Assembly (NCBI RefSeq): GCF_016862215.1
Contig: NZ_BOMN01000122.1
Location: 55,575 to 119,574, forward strand
DNA from: Winogradskya humida
Lineage (GTDB): Bacteria; Actinomycetota; Actinomycetes; Mycobacteriales; Micromonosporaceae
Reading direction: 5' to 3'
DNA: 64,000 bases
The notes under the pieces: generated by a model
What the model saw: the letters and a program-made list of their open reading frames with translations, nothing else
Databases searched by the model: none
Told to the model about the DNA's origin: nothing
Shown here: piece by piece, positions 31,382 through 39,940 of the stretch
How the letters are laid out: the number at the start of each line of letters is the position of its first letter
How positions within the stretch are numbered: the stretch's first letter is position 1
Translations under genes and position numbers: made by a program

Positions 31382-32983
31382 CTAAACGGCCTCGGCGTAC
31401 TGGTTCTTCCCGCCGGTCTTGGCGGTGTACATCGCGGCGTCGGCCTCACGGATGATGTCGTCGGCGCTCGCGCCGGGGTGGTTGACCGCGATACCGACAC
31501 TGGCGGACACCCTCGCCGGGAGACCGTCGATGTCGATCGGTTCCTGGACCACGCCGATGACGCGTTCGGCGGTGGGCCGGGCGTCGGCGATGCCCGTCAG
31601 GCTCTCGATGATGATGGCGAACTCGTCGCCGCCGAACCGGGCCACTGTGTCGCCGGCGCGCAACCCGGTGCGCAGGCGGGCGGCGACGACGCGCAGCACG
31701 GTGTCGCCCGCGGTGTGACCCCGCTGGTCGTTGACCTGTTTGAAGCCGTCGAGGTCGATGAAGAGCACGGCGAACGTACGGTTGCCGCGCACGTGGTTGG
31801 CCAGGGCCTGGGTGAGGCGGTCGTAGAAGAGCAGCCGGTTGGCCAGCCCGGTGAGCGGGTCGTGGAACGCGAGCTCCTGCAGCTGCTCCTCGCGCTCCAG
31901 CAGCCGCGCCTCGACCAGCTCGCGCCGGGTGATGTCGTCCCGCAGCTCGCTGGTGGCCCGGTCGACGTGTTCCAGCGCGCGGTTGCGGCTGCCGGCCAGG
32001 ATCCCGGTCATCGCGGCGAGCATCACCGACAGCGCCGCACCGGCGGCCAGGGTGAGCCGGCTCAGCCCCCGGTCGGTCGTGGTGAGCAGGCGGGTCGTGG
32101 GCCACATCGCGAGCTGCCAGCGGCGTTGCCCGACGGTGACGGTCTGCTGCCGGGCCAGCGAGACATCCCCCAGCCGGGTGCCGGGTGAGACGGACGCGAT
32201 GACGGTGCCGGCCACGTCGGTGACGGTGACGTCCACCGCGTCATCGCCCTGGCTGAGCAGGGCCTGCGCCAGGTAGTCCTGCCCGCGCAGGCCCATGACC
32301 ACCCAGCCCTCGAACTCGTCCGGGGCCGTGGAGCCCAGGCCGGTGTAGACCGGTGCGGCCAGCACCGCCGAGGTCTGGCGCTCCTCGGGGCTCCTCCACC
32401 GGTCGCGCAGCAGCTGATATCCGGGGCTCATCGCGAGCGAGCCGCTGTGCCGGGCCACGGACAGTACGGTCGTCAGGGCCGGGCTGATCGCGAGATCGGT
32501 ACCCTGCATTTTCTGCTGGTCGTCGAACGCCTTCTCATAGATGACGAACTCGTGGGACGACGTGCCGGACGTCGGAGCGAGCGTCAGCCCCGTCGCCCCA
32601 CGCGCACGCCACAGCAGCTGCGCCGCCGCGATCTGATCGGTGGCGACCGGCACCACGAAACCGACGGCGGTGGCACCGGGCAGCCGCGTCGCGTCGAGCC
32701 CGGCGCTGATCCGGGTGAACGCGTCGCGGCGCAGGCCGGACTGGGCTCCCACGGCGTACGCGAGGTCGCTCAGGGTGGCGCCGTAGCGGGCGACCCGATC
32801 GGTGACCGTCTCGGCCATGTCGTCGGCGTACCGGTCCATCACCTGACCGGCGTACCGGTCCTCACCGGCCTCCACCGCCACAAAGGCCGCCAGCGACACC
32901 GCGGAACCCGCCAGCAGCACCAGCACCACGAGCACCACACCGGTCCATCGGCGCCGCGGCGACCGGTTCTGCACGATGCTCAC
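31382..32983 (-). CDS. CHASE-domain diguanylate cyclase
   Basis: A 533-residue protein expected to make cyclic di-GMP. TM1 (about 15-36), an outside CHASE-type domain (about 80-285, GFVVPVATDQIAAAQLL), TM2 (about 305-327), a short coiled coil, then GGDEF (about 375-530). The active site is RFGGDEFAII, and the product-inhibition I-site RAGD sits exactly five residues before GGDEF, so the enzyme should be active and feedback-controlled. No EAL domain. It is upstream of the chemoreceptor gene, which suggests shared control of movement or surface behaviour. Confidence 0.93.
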   Translation of the reverse strand: MSIVQNRSPRRRWTGVVLVVLVLLAGSAVSLAAFVAVEAGEDRYAGQVMDRYADDMAETVTDRVARYGATLSDLAYAVGAQSGLRRDAFTRISAGLDATRLPGATAVGFVVPVATDQIAAAQLLWRARGATGLTLAPTSGTSSHEFVIYEKAFDDQQKMQGTDLAISPALTTVLSVARHSGSLAMSPGYQLLRDRWRSPEERQTSAVLAAPVYTGLGSTAPDEFEGWVVMGLRGQDYLAQALLSQGDDAVDVTVTDVAGTVIASVSPGTRLGDVSLARQQTVTVGQRRWQLAMWPTTRLLTTTDRGLSRLTLAAGAALSVMLAAMTGILAGSRNRALEHVDRATSELRDDITRRELVEARLLEREEQLQELAFHDPLTGLANRLLFYDRLTQALANHVRGNRTFAVLFIDLDGFKQVNDQRGHTAGDTVLRVVAARLRTGLRAGDTVARFGGDEFAIIIESLTGIADARPTAERVIGVVQEPIDIDGLPARVSASVGIAVNHPGASADDIIREADAAMYTAKTGGKNQYAEAV

Positions 32984-33000
32984 CTACTCCTGATCGGCAA

Positions 33001-33036
33001 CCCGGCCGTGACGCTGAACGCCACAGCCGGGCCGGG
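33001..33036 (-). terminator. Possible hairpin after nrdB
   Basis: CCCGGCC at 33001-33007 can pair with GGCCGGG at 33030-33036, ten bases beyond the nrdB stop codon and before the diguanylate cyclase start. The loop is 22 bases, so confidence is low. Confidence 0.35.
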
Positions 33037-33045
33037 CCGCAGACC

Positions 33046-34086
33046 TCAGAAGTCGTCGTCGAAGGAGACGCTTCCGGTCACTCCCACCTGGTACGCGGAC
33101 ACGCGCCGCTCGAAGAAGTTCGACAGCTCCTGGACGTCCTGCAGTTCCATGAACGCGAACGGGTTCCCGCTGCCGTACATCGGCTCGATCCCGAGCACCG
33201 CCAGCCGCCGGTCGGCGACGTGTTGCAGGTATTCGCGCATGTCCGGCAGCGACATGCCGCTGATGCCCTGGTCGAGCAGGTCGGCGGCGAACTGGACCTC
33301 GCACTCCACCGCTTCCGCGAGCATGTCGCGAACCTGCTGCTCCATCTCGGCGTCGAACAGGCCGGGTTCCTCGGCGCGGACGGTGTCGACCACGTCGAAC
33401 GCGAACGCCATGTGCATCGACTCGTCGCGGAACACCCAGTTGGTGCCCGACGCCAGCCCCTGCAGGACGCCGCGGGAACGCAGGAAGTAGACGTACGCGA
33501 AGGCGCCGTAGAAGAACAGACCCTCGATGCACGCGGCGAAACAGATCACGTTGAGCAGGAACGCCCTGCGGTCCTCGCGGGTCTGCAGCGAGCGCATCTC
33601 GTAGATCGAGTCGATCCACTTGAAGCAGAATTCGGCCTTGCGCGCGATCGAGGGGATGTTCTCCACCGCCGAAAAGGCAGCCGTCCTTTCGGCGAGATCC
33701 GGGACGTACGTGTCGAGCAGGTTCAGATAGAACTGGACGTGTACGGCTTCCTCGAACAGCTGCCGCGACAGGTACAGCCTGCCCTCGGGCGAATTGACGT
33801 GCTGGTACAGGTTGAGCACGAGATTGTTCGCGACGATGGTGTCACCGGTCGCGAAGAAGGCGACCAGCCGCGACACGAGGTGCTGCTCGGCGGGTGACAG
33901 TTTCGCCAGGTCGGCGAGGTCGCCGTGCAGGTCGACCTCCTCCACGGTCCAGGTGTTCTTGATGGCGTCCTTGAACCGGTCGAAGAAATGCGGGTAACGC
34001 ATCGGGCGCAGCGTCAGGTCCATGCCGGGGTCGAGCAGCATCTGCTGCCTGTCCGGGCCGGTGCTCTGAGAAGGAATGGTGGTCAC
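33046..34086 (-). CDS. nrdB: Class Ia ribonucleotide reductase small subunit (R2)
   Basis: A 346-residue ferritin-like subunit that generates the tyrosyl radical for ribonucleotide reduction. Metal ligands are visible: FFATGDTIVANN (Asp), FEEAVHVQFY (Glu, His), ACIEGLFFYGAF (Glu) and VFRDESMHMAF (Glu, His). The Tyr in VHVQFY lies four residues after the His, as in E. coli Tyr122, so this is the radical-bearing class Ia type. The GTG at 34086 overlaps the nrdA stop (GTGA). It ends in VSFDDDF, consistent with the R1-binding tail. It is transcribed with nrdA behind the riboswitch and NrdR boxes. Confidence 0.94.
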   Translation of the reverse strand: MTTIPSQSTGPDRQQMLLDPGMDLTLRPMRYPHFFDRFKDAIKNTWTVEEVDLHGDLADLAKLSPAEQHLVSRLVAFFATGDTIVANNLVLNLYQHVNSPEGRLYLSRQLFEEAVHVQFYLNLLDTYVPDLAERTAAFSAVENIPSIARKAEFCFKWIDSIYEMRSLQTREDRRAFLLNVICFAACIEGLFFYGAFAYVYFLRSRGVLQGLASGTNWVFRDESMHMAFAFDVVDTVRAEEPGLFDAEMEQQVRDMLAEAVECEVQFAADLLDQGISGMSLPDMREYLQHVADRRLAVLGIEPMYGSGNPFAFMELQDVQELSNFFERRVSAYQVGVTGSVSFDDDF

Positions 34087-36431
34087 TGGCAGGCCTCGCA
34101 GCTTTCGGGGTTTTCCAGGGAACAGGCCAGGGCTTCGGCGTCGGCGTCGGCCTGGGGGGCGATCGTCACGGCCGGCAGCACCGCGACGGTGGCCTGTTGA
34201 ATGCGCGTCGCGGGGCGCGAGCGCAGGTAGTACGTCGTTTTCAGGCCGGCTTTCCAGGCGTAGAGGTACATCGAGGAGACCTTGCCGATGGTCGGCGCGC
34301 TCATGAACAGGTTCAGCGACTGTGACTGGTCGATGAACGCCGCCCGCGCGGCGGCCAGGTCGATGAGTGCCTTCTGCGGCAGTTCCCACGCGGTACGGAA
34401 CAGTTCGCGGATGTCGGCGGGAAGTTCGGTGATGCCCTGCACGGATCCTTCGGCGCGCCGGATCTGCTCGCGAACGGGTGCGGTCCAGAGGCCACGGGCT
34501 TTCAGTTCGCGTACCAGATAGGTATTGATCTGCAGGAATTCGCCGGACATCGTTTCGCGCTTGAACAGGTTCGACACCTGCGGCTCGATGCACTCGTAAC
34601 AGCCGGCGATCGACGCGATGGTCGCCGTCGGCGCGATCGCGATCAGCAGGGAGTTGCGCAGTCCGGTCGTTGCGACACGCTCTTTCAAAGTCGCCCAGCG
34701 CTCGGTCTGGCTGACGGCCGCACCCCACAGGTCGGGGTGCAGATCACCGCCGGCGGCACGGGTCTCCTGGTACGAAGGGTGCGGCCCGAACTGCTCGGCG
34801 AGGCCGGCCGACGCCTCCAGCGCGGTCAGGTAGATGTCCTCCTGCACGCGGGTGGACAGCTCTTTCGCCGCCGCGGAGTCGAACGGCAGGCCGAGCATGA
34901 AGAACGCGTCCTGCAGCCCCATCAGCCCCAGGCCGACGGGACGCCAGCGCGGGTTCGACGCCGCCGCCTGCTCCGCCGGGTAGTAGTTGATGTCGATGAC
35001 CCGGTCCAGAAAGACAACTGCTGTGCGTACGGTTGCCCGCAGCTTTTCCCAATCGATGTCACCGTCGCGCAGATGGGCACCGAGGTTGATCGAGCCGAGG
35101 TTGCAGACCGCGGTTTCGTCGTCGGTGTTGACCTCGAGGATCTCGGTGCACAGGTTCGACAGATGAATGGTGTTGCCCGGCTTGCCCGTCTGGTTCGACA
35201 GGCGGTTCGACGGGTCCTTGAACGTCATCCAGCCGTTGCCGGTCTGCGCGAGGGTGCGCATCATCCGCCCGTACAGGTCGCGGGCCTTGACGGTCTTGAC
35301 AGCGTTCTTCTCCGCGGCCCGATAAGCGAGATCGAACTCGTCGCCGAACAGATCGGGAAGCTCGGGCGCGTCGGACGGATCGATCAGCGACCAGTCGCCG
35401 TCGGCCTCGACCCGGCGCATGAACTCATCCGGGATCCAGTTCGCCAGATTGAGATTGTGCGTACGCCGGGAGTCCTCCCCGGTGTTGTCCCGCAGATCCA
35501 GGAATTCCTCGATGTCCGGGTGCCACGGCTCCAGATAGACACACGCGGCACCCTTACGCCGCCCGCCCTGATTGACCGCGGCCACCCCGGCGTCGAGCGT
35601 CTTCAGGAACGGGACGATGCCGTTAGATCTGCCGTTGGTGCCCCGGATCAGCGCGCCCCGGCCACGCACCCGCGACCACGAGATACCGATGCCGCCGGAG
35701 AATTTCGACAGCTTCGCGACCTGGTGATAGCGCTCGTAGATCGAGTCGAGTTCGTCGCGGGGCGAGTCGACCAGGAAACACGACGACATCTGGGTGTGCC
35801 TCGTGCCGGAATTGAACAGCGTCGGCGAACTCGGCAGATACGCCAGCGACGACATCAGCCTGTAGAAACCGATCGCCTCGTTCGCGGTCTGCGACAACCC
35901 GCACGCCACGCGCAGCAGCCAGTACTGCGGCGTCTCCACCACGAGTCGCGTGTCGGGATGGCGCAGCAGATAACGGTCGGCCACCGTACGCAGTCCGAAG
36001 TACTCGAACCGCAGATCCCCCGACGGGTCGATCGCGACGTCGAGTTTGCGGGCGTTGCGTGCCACGAATTCCGCGGTGCTGTCGCCGACAAGTCCCTGCT
36101 GGTGCGCGTACCGGATGGACTGGCTGAAACTTGCCACGCCCTGCCCGCGCACCTCTTTGTCCACAAAGGCGGCCAGCAGCCGCGCCGCCAGCTTCGAATA
36201 CTGCGGTTCCTCACCGGTCAGTTCCGCCGCGGTCTGGATCGACAGCTTGTCGAGCTCCGCCGTGGTCGCCCCGTCGTAGAGCCCGCTGATCGTCTTGGTC
36301 GCCACCCGCAACGGGTCGACCTCGTCGAGGTCGGCGACCCACAGCTCCACCGCTTTGACGATCTTGTTCACGTCGACCGGCTCGGTGTCGCCGTTACGCT
36401 TGAGCACCCGCATCACTTGTTTTACCGGCAC
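34083..36431 (-). CDS. nrdA: Class Ia ribonucleotide reductase large subunit (R1)
   Basis: A 782-residue catalytic subunit that reduces ribonucleotides to deoxyribonucleotides with oxygen but without B12. It has an N-terminal ATP cone (KRNGDTEPVDVNKIVKAVE), SSCFLVDSPRD and NLCTEILEVN for the active-site cysteines, and a C-terminal redox pair ESCEACQ (Cys778, Cys781). The GTG at 36431 is chosen because GAGGAGAGAG lies just upstream; GTG 36416 and ATG 36413 are possible. It is preceded by a 140-base leader, a cobalamin riboswitch and two NrdR boxes, so both B12 and nucleotide levels should repress it. Many actinobacteria use a B12-dependent class II enzyme when B12 is present. Confidence 0.95.
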   Translation of the reverse strand: MPVKQVMRVLKRNGDTEPVDVNKIVKAVELWVADLDEVDPLRVATKTISGLYDGATTAELDKLSIQTAAELTGEEPQYSKLAARLLAAFVDKEVRGQGVASFSQSIRYAHQQGLVGDSTAEFVARNARKLDVAIDPSGDLRFEYFGLRTVADRYLLRHPDTRLVVETPQYWLLRVACGLSQTANEAIGFYRLMSSLAYLPSSPTLFNSGTRHTQMSSCFLVDSPRDELDSIYERYHQVAKLSKFSGGIGISWSRVRGRGALIRGTNGRSNGIVPFLKTLDAGVAAVNQGGRRKGAACVYLEPWHPDIEEFLDLRDNTGEDSRRTHNLNLANWIPDEFMRRVEADGDWSLIDPSDAPELPDLFGDEFDLAYRAAEKNAVKTVKARDLYGRMMRTLAQTGNGWMTFKDPSNRLSNQTGKPGNTIHLSNLCTEILEVNTDDETAVCNLGSINLGAHLRDGDIDWEKLRATVRTAVVFLDRVIDINYYPAEQAAASNPRWRPVGLGLMGLQDAFFMLGLPFDSAAAKELSTRVQEDIYLTALEASAGLAEQFGPHPSYQETRAAGGDLHPDLWGAAVSQTERWATLKERVATTGLRNSLLIAIAPTATIASIAGCYECIEPQVSNLFKRETMSGEFLQINTYLVRELKARGLWTAPVREQIRRAEGSVQGITELPADIRELFRTAWELPQKALIDLAAARAAFIDQSQSLNLFMSAPTIGKVSSMYLYAWKAGLKTTYYLRSRPATRIQQATVAVLPAVTIAPQADADAEALACSLENPESCEACQ

Positions 36432-36574
36432 GAAAACTCTCTCCTCGCGAGCCCGTTGATCGTCGGACGCGCAGGAGGACGCCGCCGGCCGCCGTTCTCG
36501 CAAGGACGGCACACCGGCTGATGGCGTCGGCCGTCCCACGCGGCCTTCGACCGCCGCACACCGGTCGGTGCACG

Positions 36575-36745
36575 GCGCGCTGGCAGGTCTTCGGACTCGT
36601 GGGCGCGTCCATCCTGCCTACCGGCCGTCGCTTCCCGGACCATGACCGGTCCAGTGCTTGATGACGGCTTTCGTTCCCACTCACCGCTGCGGGGCAGTCC
36701 CGGTTTCGCACCGGGTTCCCTGTTGCCTCGACCGCCCAGGAAAGA
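36575..36745 (-). promoter_or_regulatory. Cobalamin riboswitch controlling nrdAB
   Basis: Read on the minus strand, the leader contains the hallmark cobalamin riboswitch core: GGGAACCCGGTG, GGGACTGCCCCGCAGCGGTG, GGGAACGAAAGCC, AAGCACTGG, GGGAAGCGACGGCCGGTAGG and the end segment GAGTCCGAAGACCTGCC. It is almost the same as the metE riboswitch on the other strand. It should reduce nrdAB expression when B12 is plentiful. In Streptomyces coelicolor the class Ia operon is controlled in this way (established knowledge). Ends are approximate. Confidence 0.93.
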
Positions 36746-36782
36746 TCAACAAGACCAGGGACGGCCGAACCAGCTGCGATCA

Positions 36783-36830
36783 ACACCATATATGGGTACG
36801 GCTCCGAATCCACAACACCAGATGCTGTGT
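36783..36830 (-). promoter_or_regulatory. nrdAB promoter with two NrdR boxes
   Basis: Two 16-bp palindromes, ACACCATATATGGGTA (36783-36798) and ACACCAGATGCTGTGT (36815-36830), match the NrdR-box form ACAC-N8-GTGT, the first with changes in one arm. Their starts are 32 bases apart, the three-turn spacing known for NrdR. On the minus strand they overlap a -35-like TTGTGG (36810-36815) and a -10-like TATATG (36787-36792) separated by 17 bases, so NrdR would block RNA polymerase directly. Confidence 0.8.
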
Positions 36831-36915
36831 ACGGCGTGTCGCGGCGCACCGTCACCCGAAGCTCGCCGCAAGTAACGCCCCGGCCCGCCCCGATCCACCC
36901 TGGGGGTGGTGTAGA

Positions 36916-36937
36916 GACTAGTTGCGTCATGACTAGT
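36916..36937 (+). promoter_or_regulatory. GACTAGT direct repeat at a leaderless promoter
   Basis: GACTAGT occurs twice, at 36916-36922 and 36931-36937, 15 bases apart; each holds the palindrome ACTAGT. The second overlaps a -10-like TAGTAT (36934-36939), which ends 6 bases before the GTG at 36946, so transcription would start at or next to the start codon. The repeats may be an operator for the small HTH protein encoded there. Confidence 0.45.
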
Positions 36938-36945
36938 ATGAACGG

Positions 36946-37152
36946 GTGGATGAATTGGAGTTTCTCGGATCCCACGAGATCCGGGTGCGGCTCGGTGCCG
37001 TGAGCCGGCAGCGGATGTATCAGTTGACGCAGCGCAGTGACTTCCCCGCCGCGGTGGCGGATCTGGCCCAGGGCAAGATCTGGCGCGCCACCGACATCGA
37101 GACGTGGATCGAGACGTATCGCCCCGAGGACGCCGCCGACAAGGACGGGTGA
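36946..37152 (+). CDS. Small AlpA/excisionase-like DNA-binding protein
   Basis: A 68-residue protein starting MDELEFLGSHEIRVRLG, then SRQRMYQLTQRSDFPAAVADLAQGKIWRATDIETWIETY. This is the winged-helix pattern of AlpA/excisionase-type (MerR-like) proteins: a first helix naming the target, Tyr-containing second helix, wing with Trp, and IETWI. Such proteins regulate genes or help recombinases. No integrase or phage genes are nearby. The GTG has no ribosome-binding site and follows a -10-like box directly, so its mRNA is probably leaderless. It lies between the two outward-facing cobalamin riboswitches. Confidence 0.75.
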   Translation: MDELEFLGSHEIRVRLGAVSRQRMYQLTQRSDFPAAVADLAQGKIWRATDIETWIETYRPEDAADKDG

Positions 37153-37207
37153 CCGATTTCGCACGGCGCCCGGCCCTGTAACGGGCCGGGCGTACCCGTA
37201 CAGTGAG

Positions 37208-37400
37208 CGGCAGTGCTGGTTCACTCCGCTTCACGGTGGAGTGTCGTAAGAGGGAACCCGGTGAAATACCGGGACTGCCCCGCAGCGGTGAGTGGGAACG
37301 AAAGCCGTCAATGAGCACTGGGCCGCAACGGCCTGGGAAGCGACGGCCGGTAGGCAGGAATCACGCGCCCACGAGTCCGAAGACCTGCCCGCACCGCGTG
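37208..37400 (+). promoter_or_regulatory. Cobalamin riboswitch controlling metE
   Basis: The leader carries the full cobalamin riboswitch core: GGGAACCCGGTG, GGGACTGCCCCGCAGCGGTG, GGGAACGAAAGCC, GAGCACTGGG, GGGAAGCGACGGCCGGTAGG and GAGTCCGAAGACCTGCC. About 125 bases separate its end from the metE ATG. B12 should switch off this B12-independent enzyme, the classic arrangement for metE. Ends are approximate. Confidence 0.95.
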
Positions 37401-37524
37401 CACATCCGTGCGCGCCGCCGACGGCCTCTCGGGAGGGCCCGGGCGAGACCGCGGCGCGCGTTTGCCGGCTGCGGCCTTCCCGTGCCCTCGTGTGACCCGT
37501 CGGGGACCTCGAGGGAAGGACACC

Positions 37525-39777
37525 ATGACCACCACCACCTTCGGCCAGAGCACCGTGCTCGGCTATCCGCGCATCGGCGGCAACCGCGAGCTCAAGAAGG
37601 CCGTCGAGGCGTACTGGGCCGGGCGGATCGACGCCGCCGAGCTGGAGCGGACCGCGGCCCGGCTGCGCAGCGAGGTCTGGCTGACCCTGCGCAACGCCGA
37701 TCTGGACGCCATCCCGTCCAACACGTTCTCGTACTACGACCACGTTCTCGACACCGCCGTCGCCGTCGGCGCGGTCCCCGAACGGTTCCGCCGGCTCGGA
37801 CTGTCCGAGTTGGACACCTACTTCGCCATGGCGCGCGGGGTGGACGCCGAGCCGGCCCTCGAGCTGACCAAGTGGTTCGACACCAACTACCACTATCTCG
37901 TGCCGGAGATCGGGCCGGAAACGGTCTTCACCGCGGACCCCGCCAAAGCCCTCCAGGAGTACGCCGAAGCGCGCGCCCTGGATCTGCGTACCCGCCCGGT
38001 TCTGGTCGGACCGGCCACGTTCCTGCTGCTCGCCAAGCCCAGCATCCCCGGCTACGACCCGTTCGACCGTCTCGACGACCTCGTCACGGCCTACGCCGAG
38101 CTGCTCGGCGCGCTCGCCGACGCGGGAGTGGACTGGGTGCAGCTCGATGAGCCCGCCTACGTCGCCGACCGGATCCCCGCGGAGATCGACGCGCTGCGGG
38201 AGGCGTACGCCCGGCTGGGTGCCCTTGACCGGCGCCCGCAGATCTTCGTCGCCACGTACTTCGGTGAGCTGGGTGACGCCCTGCCCGCCCTGTTGGACAC
38301 GCCGGTCGAAGCGCTCGGCCTGGACCTGGTGGCGGGCCCCGGCAACCTGCGGCGCCTCGCCGGTTCCGGTCCGCTGCGAGGCAGGACGATCGTGGCGGGG
38401 CTCGTCGACGGGCACAACGTCTGGCGTACCGATCTGGCCGCCGCCGTCACCGCCGGAGCCGTGGCCTACGGCCTGGCCGACCACCTCGCCGTCTCCACGT
38501 CCTGTTCCCTGCTGCACGTGCCGGTGGATCTGTCCGTCGAGACCCGTCTCGACCCGGCGCTGCGGGAACGCCTCGCGTTCGCCCGGCAGAAGGTCGACGA
38601 GGTCGTCCTGCTGAGCAGGGCCCTGCGCGACGGCACCGCCCACCTGCCCCGGCCACTGCCCGCACCACCGGCGAGCTGGCACAACACCGAGGTCCGGGCC
38701 CGGCTCGCCGCATTGTCCCACGCCGACCGCCGACGCTCCGGCTATCCGCTGAGGGCCGCCGCACAACAGGAACACCTCCGGCTGCCGGCGCTGCCCACGA
38801 CCACGATCGGCTCGTTCCCGCAGACCGATGAGCTGCGCCGGGCCCGCGCCTCGCTACGCGCCGGCACCCTCGACGAGCCCGGTTACGAGCAGGTGATCCG
38901 CGACGAGATCTCACGCGTGATCCGGCTCCAGGAGGAACTCGGCCTGGACGTCCTGGTGCACGGCGAACCCGAACGCAACGACATGGTCCAGTACTTCGGC
39001 GAACAACTCGACGGCTTCGCCGCCACCGACCGCGGCTGGGTGCAGAGTTACGGCTCCCGGTGCGTACGCCCACCGATCATCCACGGCGACGTCGCCCGCA
39101 AGGCCCCGATGACCGTCGCGTGGTCCACCTACGCCCAGTCCCTCACCCCGAAACCGGTCAAGGGCATGCTCACCGGCCCGGTCACCATCCTGGCCTGGTC
39201 GTTCGTCCGCACCGACCAGCCACTCGCCGACACCGCCGACCAGGTCGCCCTCGCCCTGCGCGACGAGTGCCGCGACCTCGAAACAGCCGGCATCCGCGTG
39301 ATCCAGGTCGACGAACCGGCCCTGCGCGAAACCCTCCCCCTGCGCAAGGCGGACCAGAAGGCCTACCTCGACTGGGCAATCGGAGCCTTCCGCCTGGCCA
39401 CCAGCGGCATCGCCGACAGCACCCAGATCCACACCCACCTGTGCTACTCCGAATTCGGCGAGGTCATCACCGCCATCGACGCCCTCGACGCCGACGTCAC
39501 CAGCATCGAAGCCTCCCGCTCCAAAATGGAAATCCTCCAGGACCTCCAATCCATCGGATACGCCCGAGGCGTCGGCCCCGGCATCTGGGACATCCACTCC
39601 CCCCGCATCCCCACGCAAACCGAACTCGCCACCGCCCTGCGCCACGCGGTAACCGCAGTCCCGGCCCAGCGCCTCTGGGTCAACCCGGACTGCGGCCTCA
39701 AAACCCGCACCTACCCCGAAGTCAAATCCACCCTCCAACACCTCACCGCAGCCGCCACCGAGATCCGCAACCACTGA
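37525..39777 (+). CDS. metE: Cobalamin-independent methionine synthase
   Basis: A 750-residue zinc enzyme that methylates homocysteine from methyltetrahydrofolate-polyglutamate. It begins TVLGYPRIGGNRELKKAVEAYW and has the C-terminal barrel motifs GSFPQTDELRRAR, RNDMVQYFGEQLDG, WVQSYGSRCVRPP and the zinc ligands in HTHLCYSEF (His, Cys) and NPDCGLKTR (Cys). The ATG at 37525 has GGGAAGGA 5 bases upstream; the frame extends further upstream only through the riboswitch leader. Length matches the family. Expression is expected to be low when B12 is available, when a MetH enzyme elsewhere would take over. Confidence 0.97.
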   Translation: MTTTTFGQSTVLGYPRIGGNRELKKAVEAYWAGRIDAAELERTAARLRSEVWLTLRNADLDAIPSNTFSYYDHVLDTAVAVGAVPERFRRLGLSELDTYFAMARGVDAEPALELTKWFDTNYHYLVPEIGPETVFTADPAKALQEYAEARALDLRTRPVLVGPATFLLLAKPSIPGYDPFDRLDDLVTAYAELLGALADAGVDWVQLDEPAYVADRIPAEIDALREAYARLGALDRRPQIFVATYFGELGDALPALLDTPVEALGLDLVAGPGNLRRLAGSGPLRGRTIVAGLVDGHNVWRTDLAAAVTAGAVAYGLADHLAVSTSCSLLHVPVDLSVETRLDPALRERLAFARQKVDEVVLLSRALRDGTAHLPRPLPAPPASWHNTEVRARLAALSHADRRRSGYPLRAAAQQEHLRLPALPTTTIGSFPQTDELRRARASLRAGTLDEPGYEQVIRDEISRVIRLQEELGLDVLVHGEPERNDMVQYFGEQLDGFAATDRGWVQSYGSRCVRPPIIHGDVARKAPMTVAWSTYAQSLTPKPVKGMLTGPVTILAWSFVRTDQPLADTADQVALALRDECRDLETAGIRVIQVDEPALRETLPLRKADQKAYLDWAIGAFRLATSGIADSTQIHTHLCYSEFGEVITAIDALDADVTSIEASRSKMEILQDLQSIGYARGVGPGIWDIHSPRIPTQTELATALRHAVTAVPAQRLWVNPDCGLKTRTYPEVKSTLQHLTAAATEIRNH

Positions 39778-39790
39778 CCTTGCTCCCCCA

Positions 39791-39829
39791 CCGGGCGGGC
39801 CTCCTCTTCCTCAGTTCGGGCCCGCCCGG
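39791..39829 (+). terminator. Hairpin after metE
   Basis: CCGGGCGGGC (39791-39800) pairs with GCCCGCCCGG (39820-39829), a perfect 10-bp stem with a 19-base loop, starting 13 bases after the metE stop codon. No T-tract. Confidence 0.7.
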
Positions 39830-39940
39830 CCCCATTCGGGCCATCCACGTGAAACGCCTTAAGATCGGTGTTCTGAGCCGGCGTGCTCAGCCGGCCCACA
39901 GCGTTGGCTACCGCCCGGGCAAGCGGACTCGGGAGAGAAA

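Noticed and set aside
29561..32188. 875-residue plus-strand ORF opposite the chemoreceptor and cyclase
   Set aside because: Composition is Arg/Gly/Asp-rich with no domain; the minus-strand genes carry complete family motifs.
34737..36521. 594-residue plus-strand ORF opposite nrdA
   Set aside because: Antisense of a clearly identified ribonucleotide reductase gene.
36394..37224. Minus-strand ORF across both riboswitch regions
   Set aside because: It runs through conserved RNA structure and the small HTH gene and has no protein-like features.
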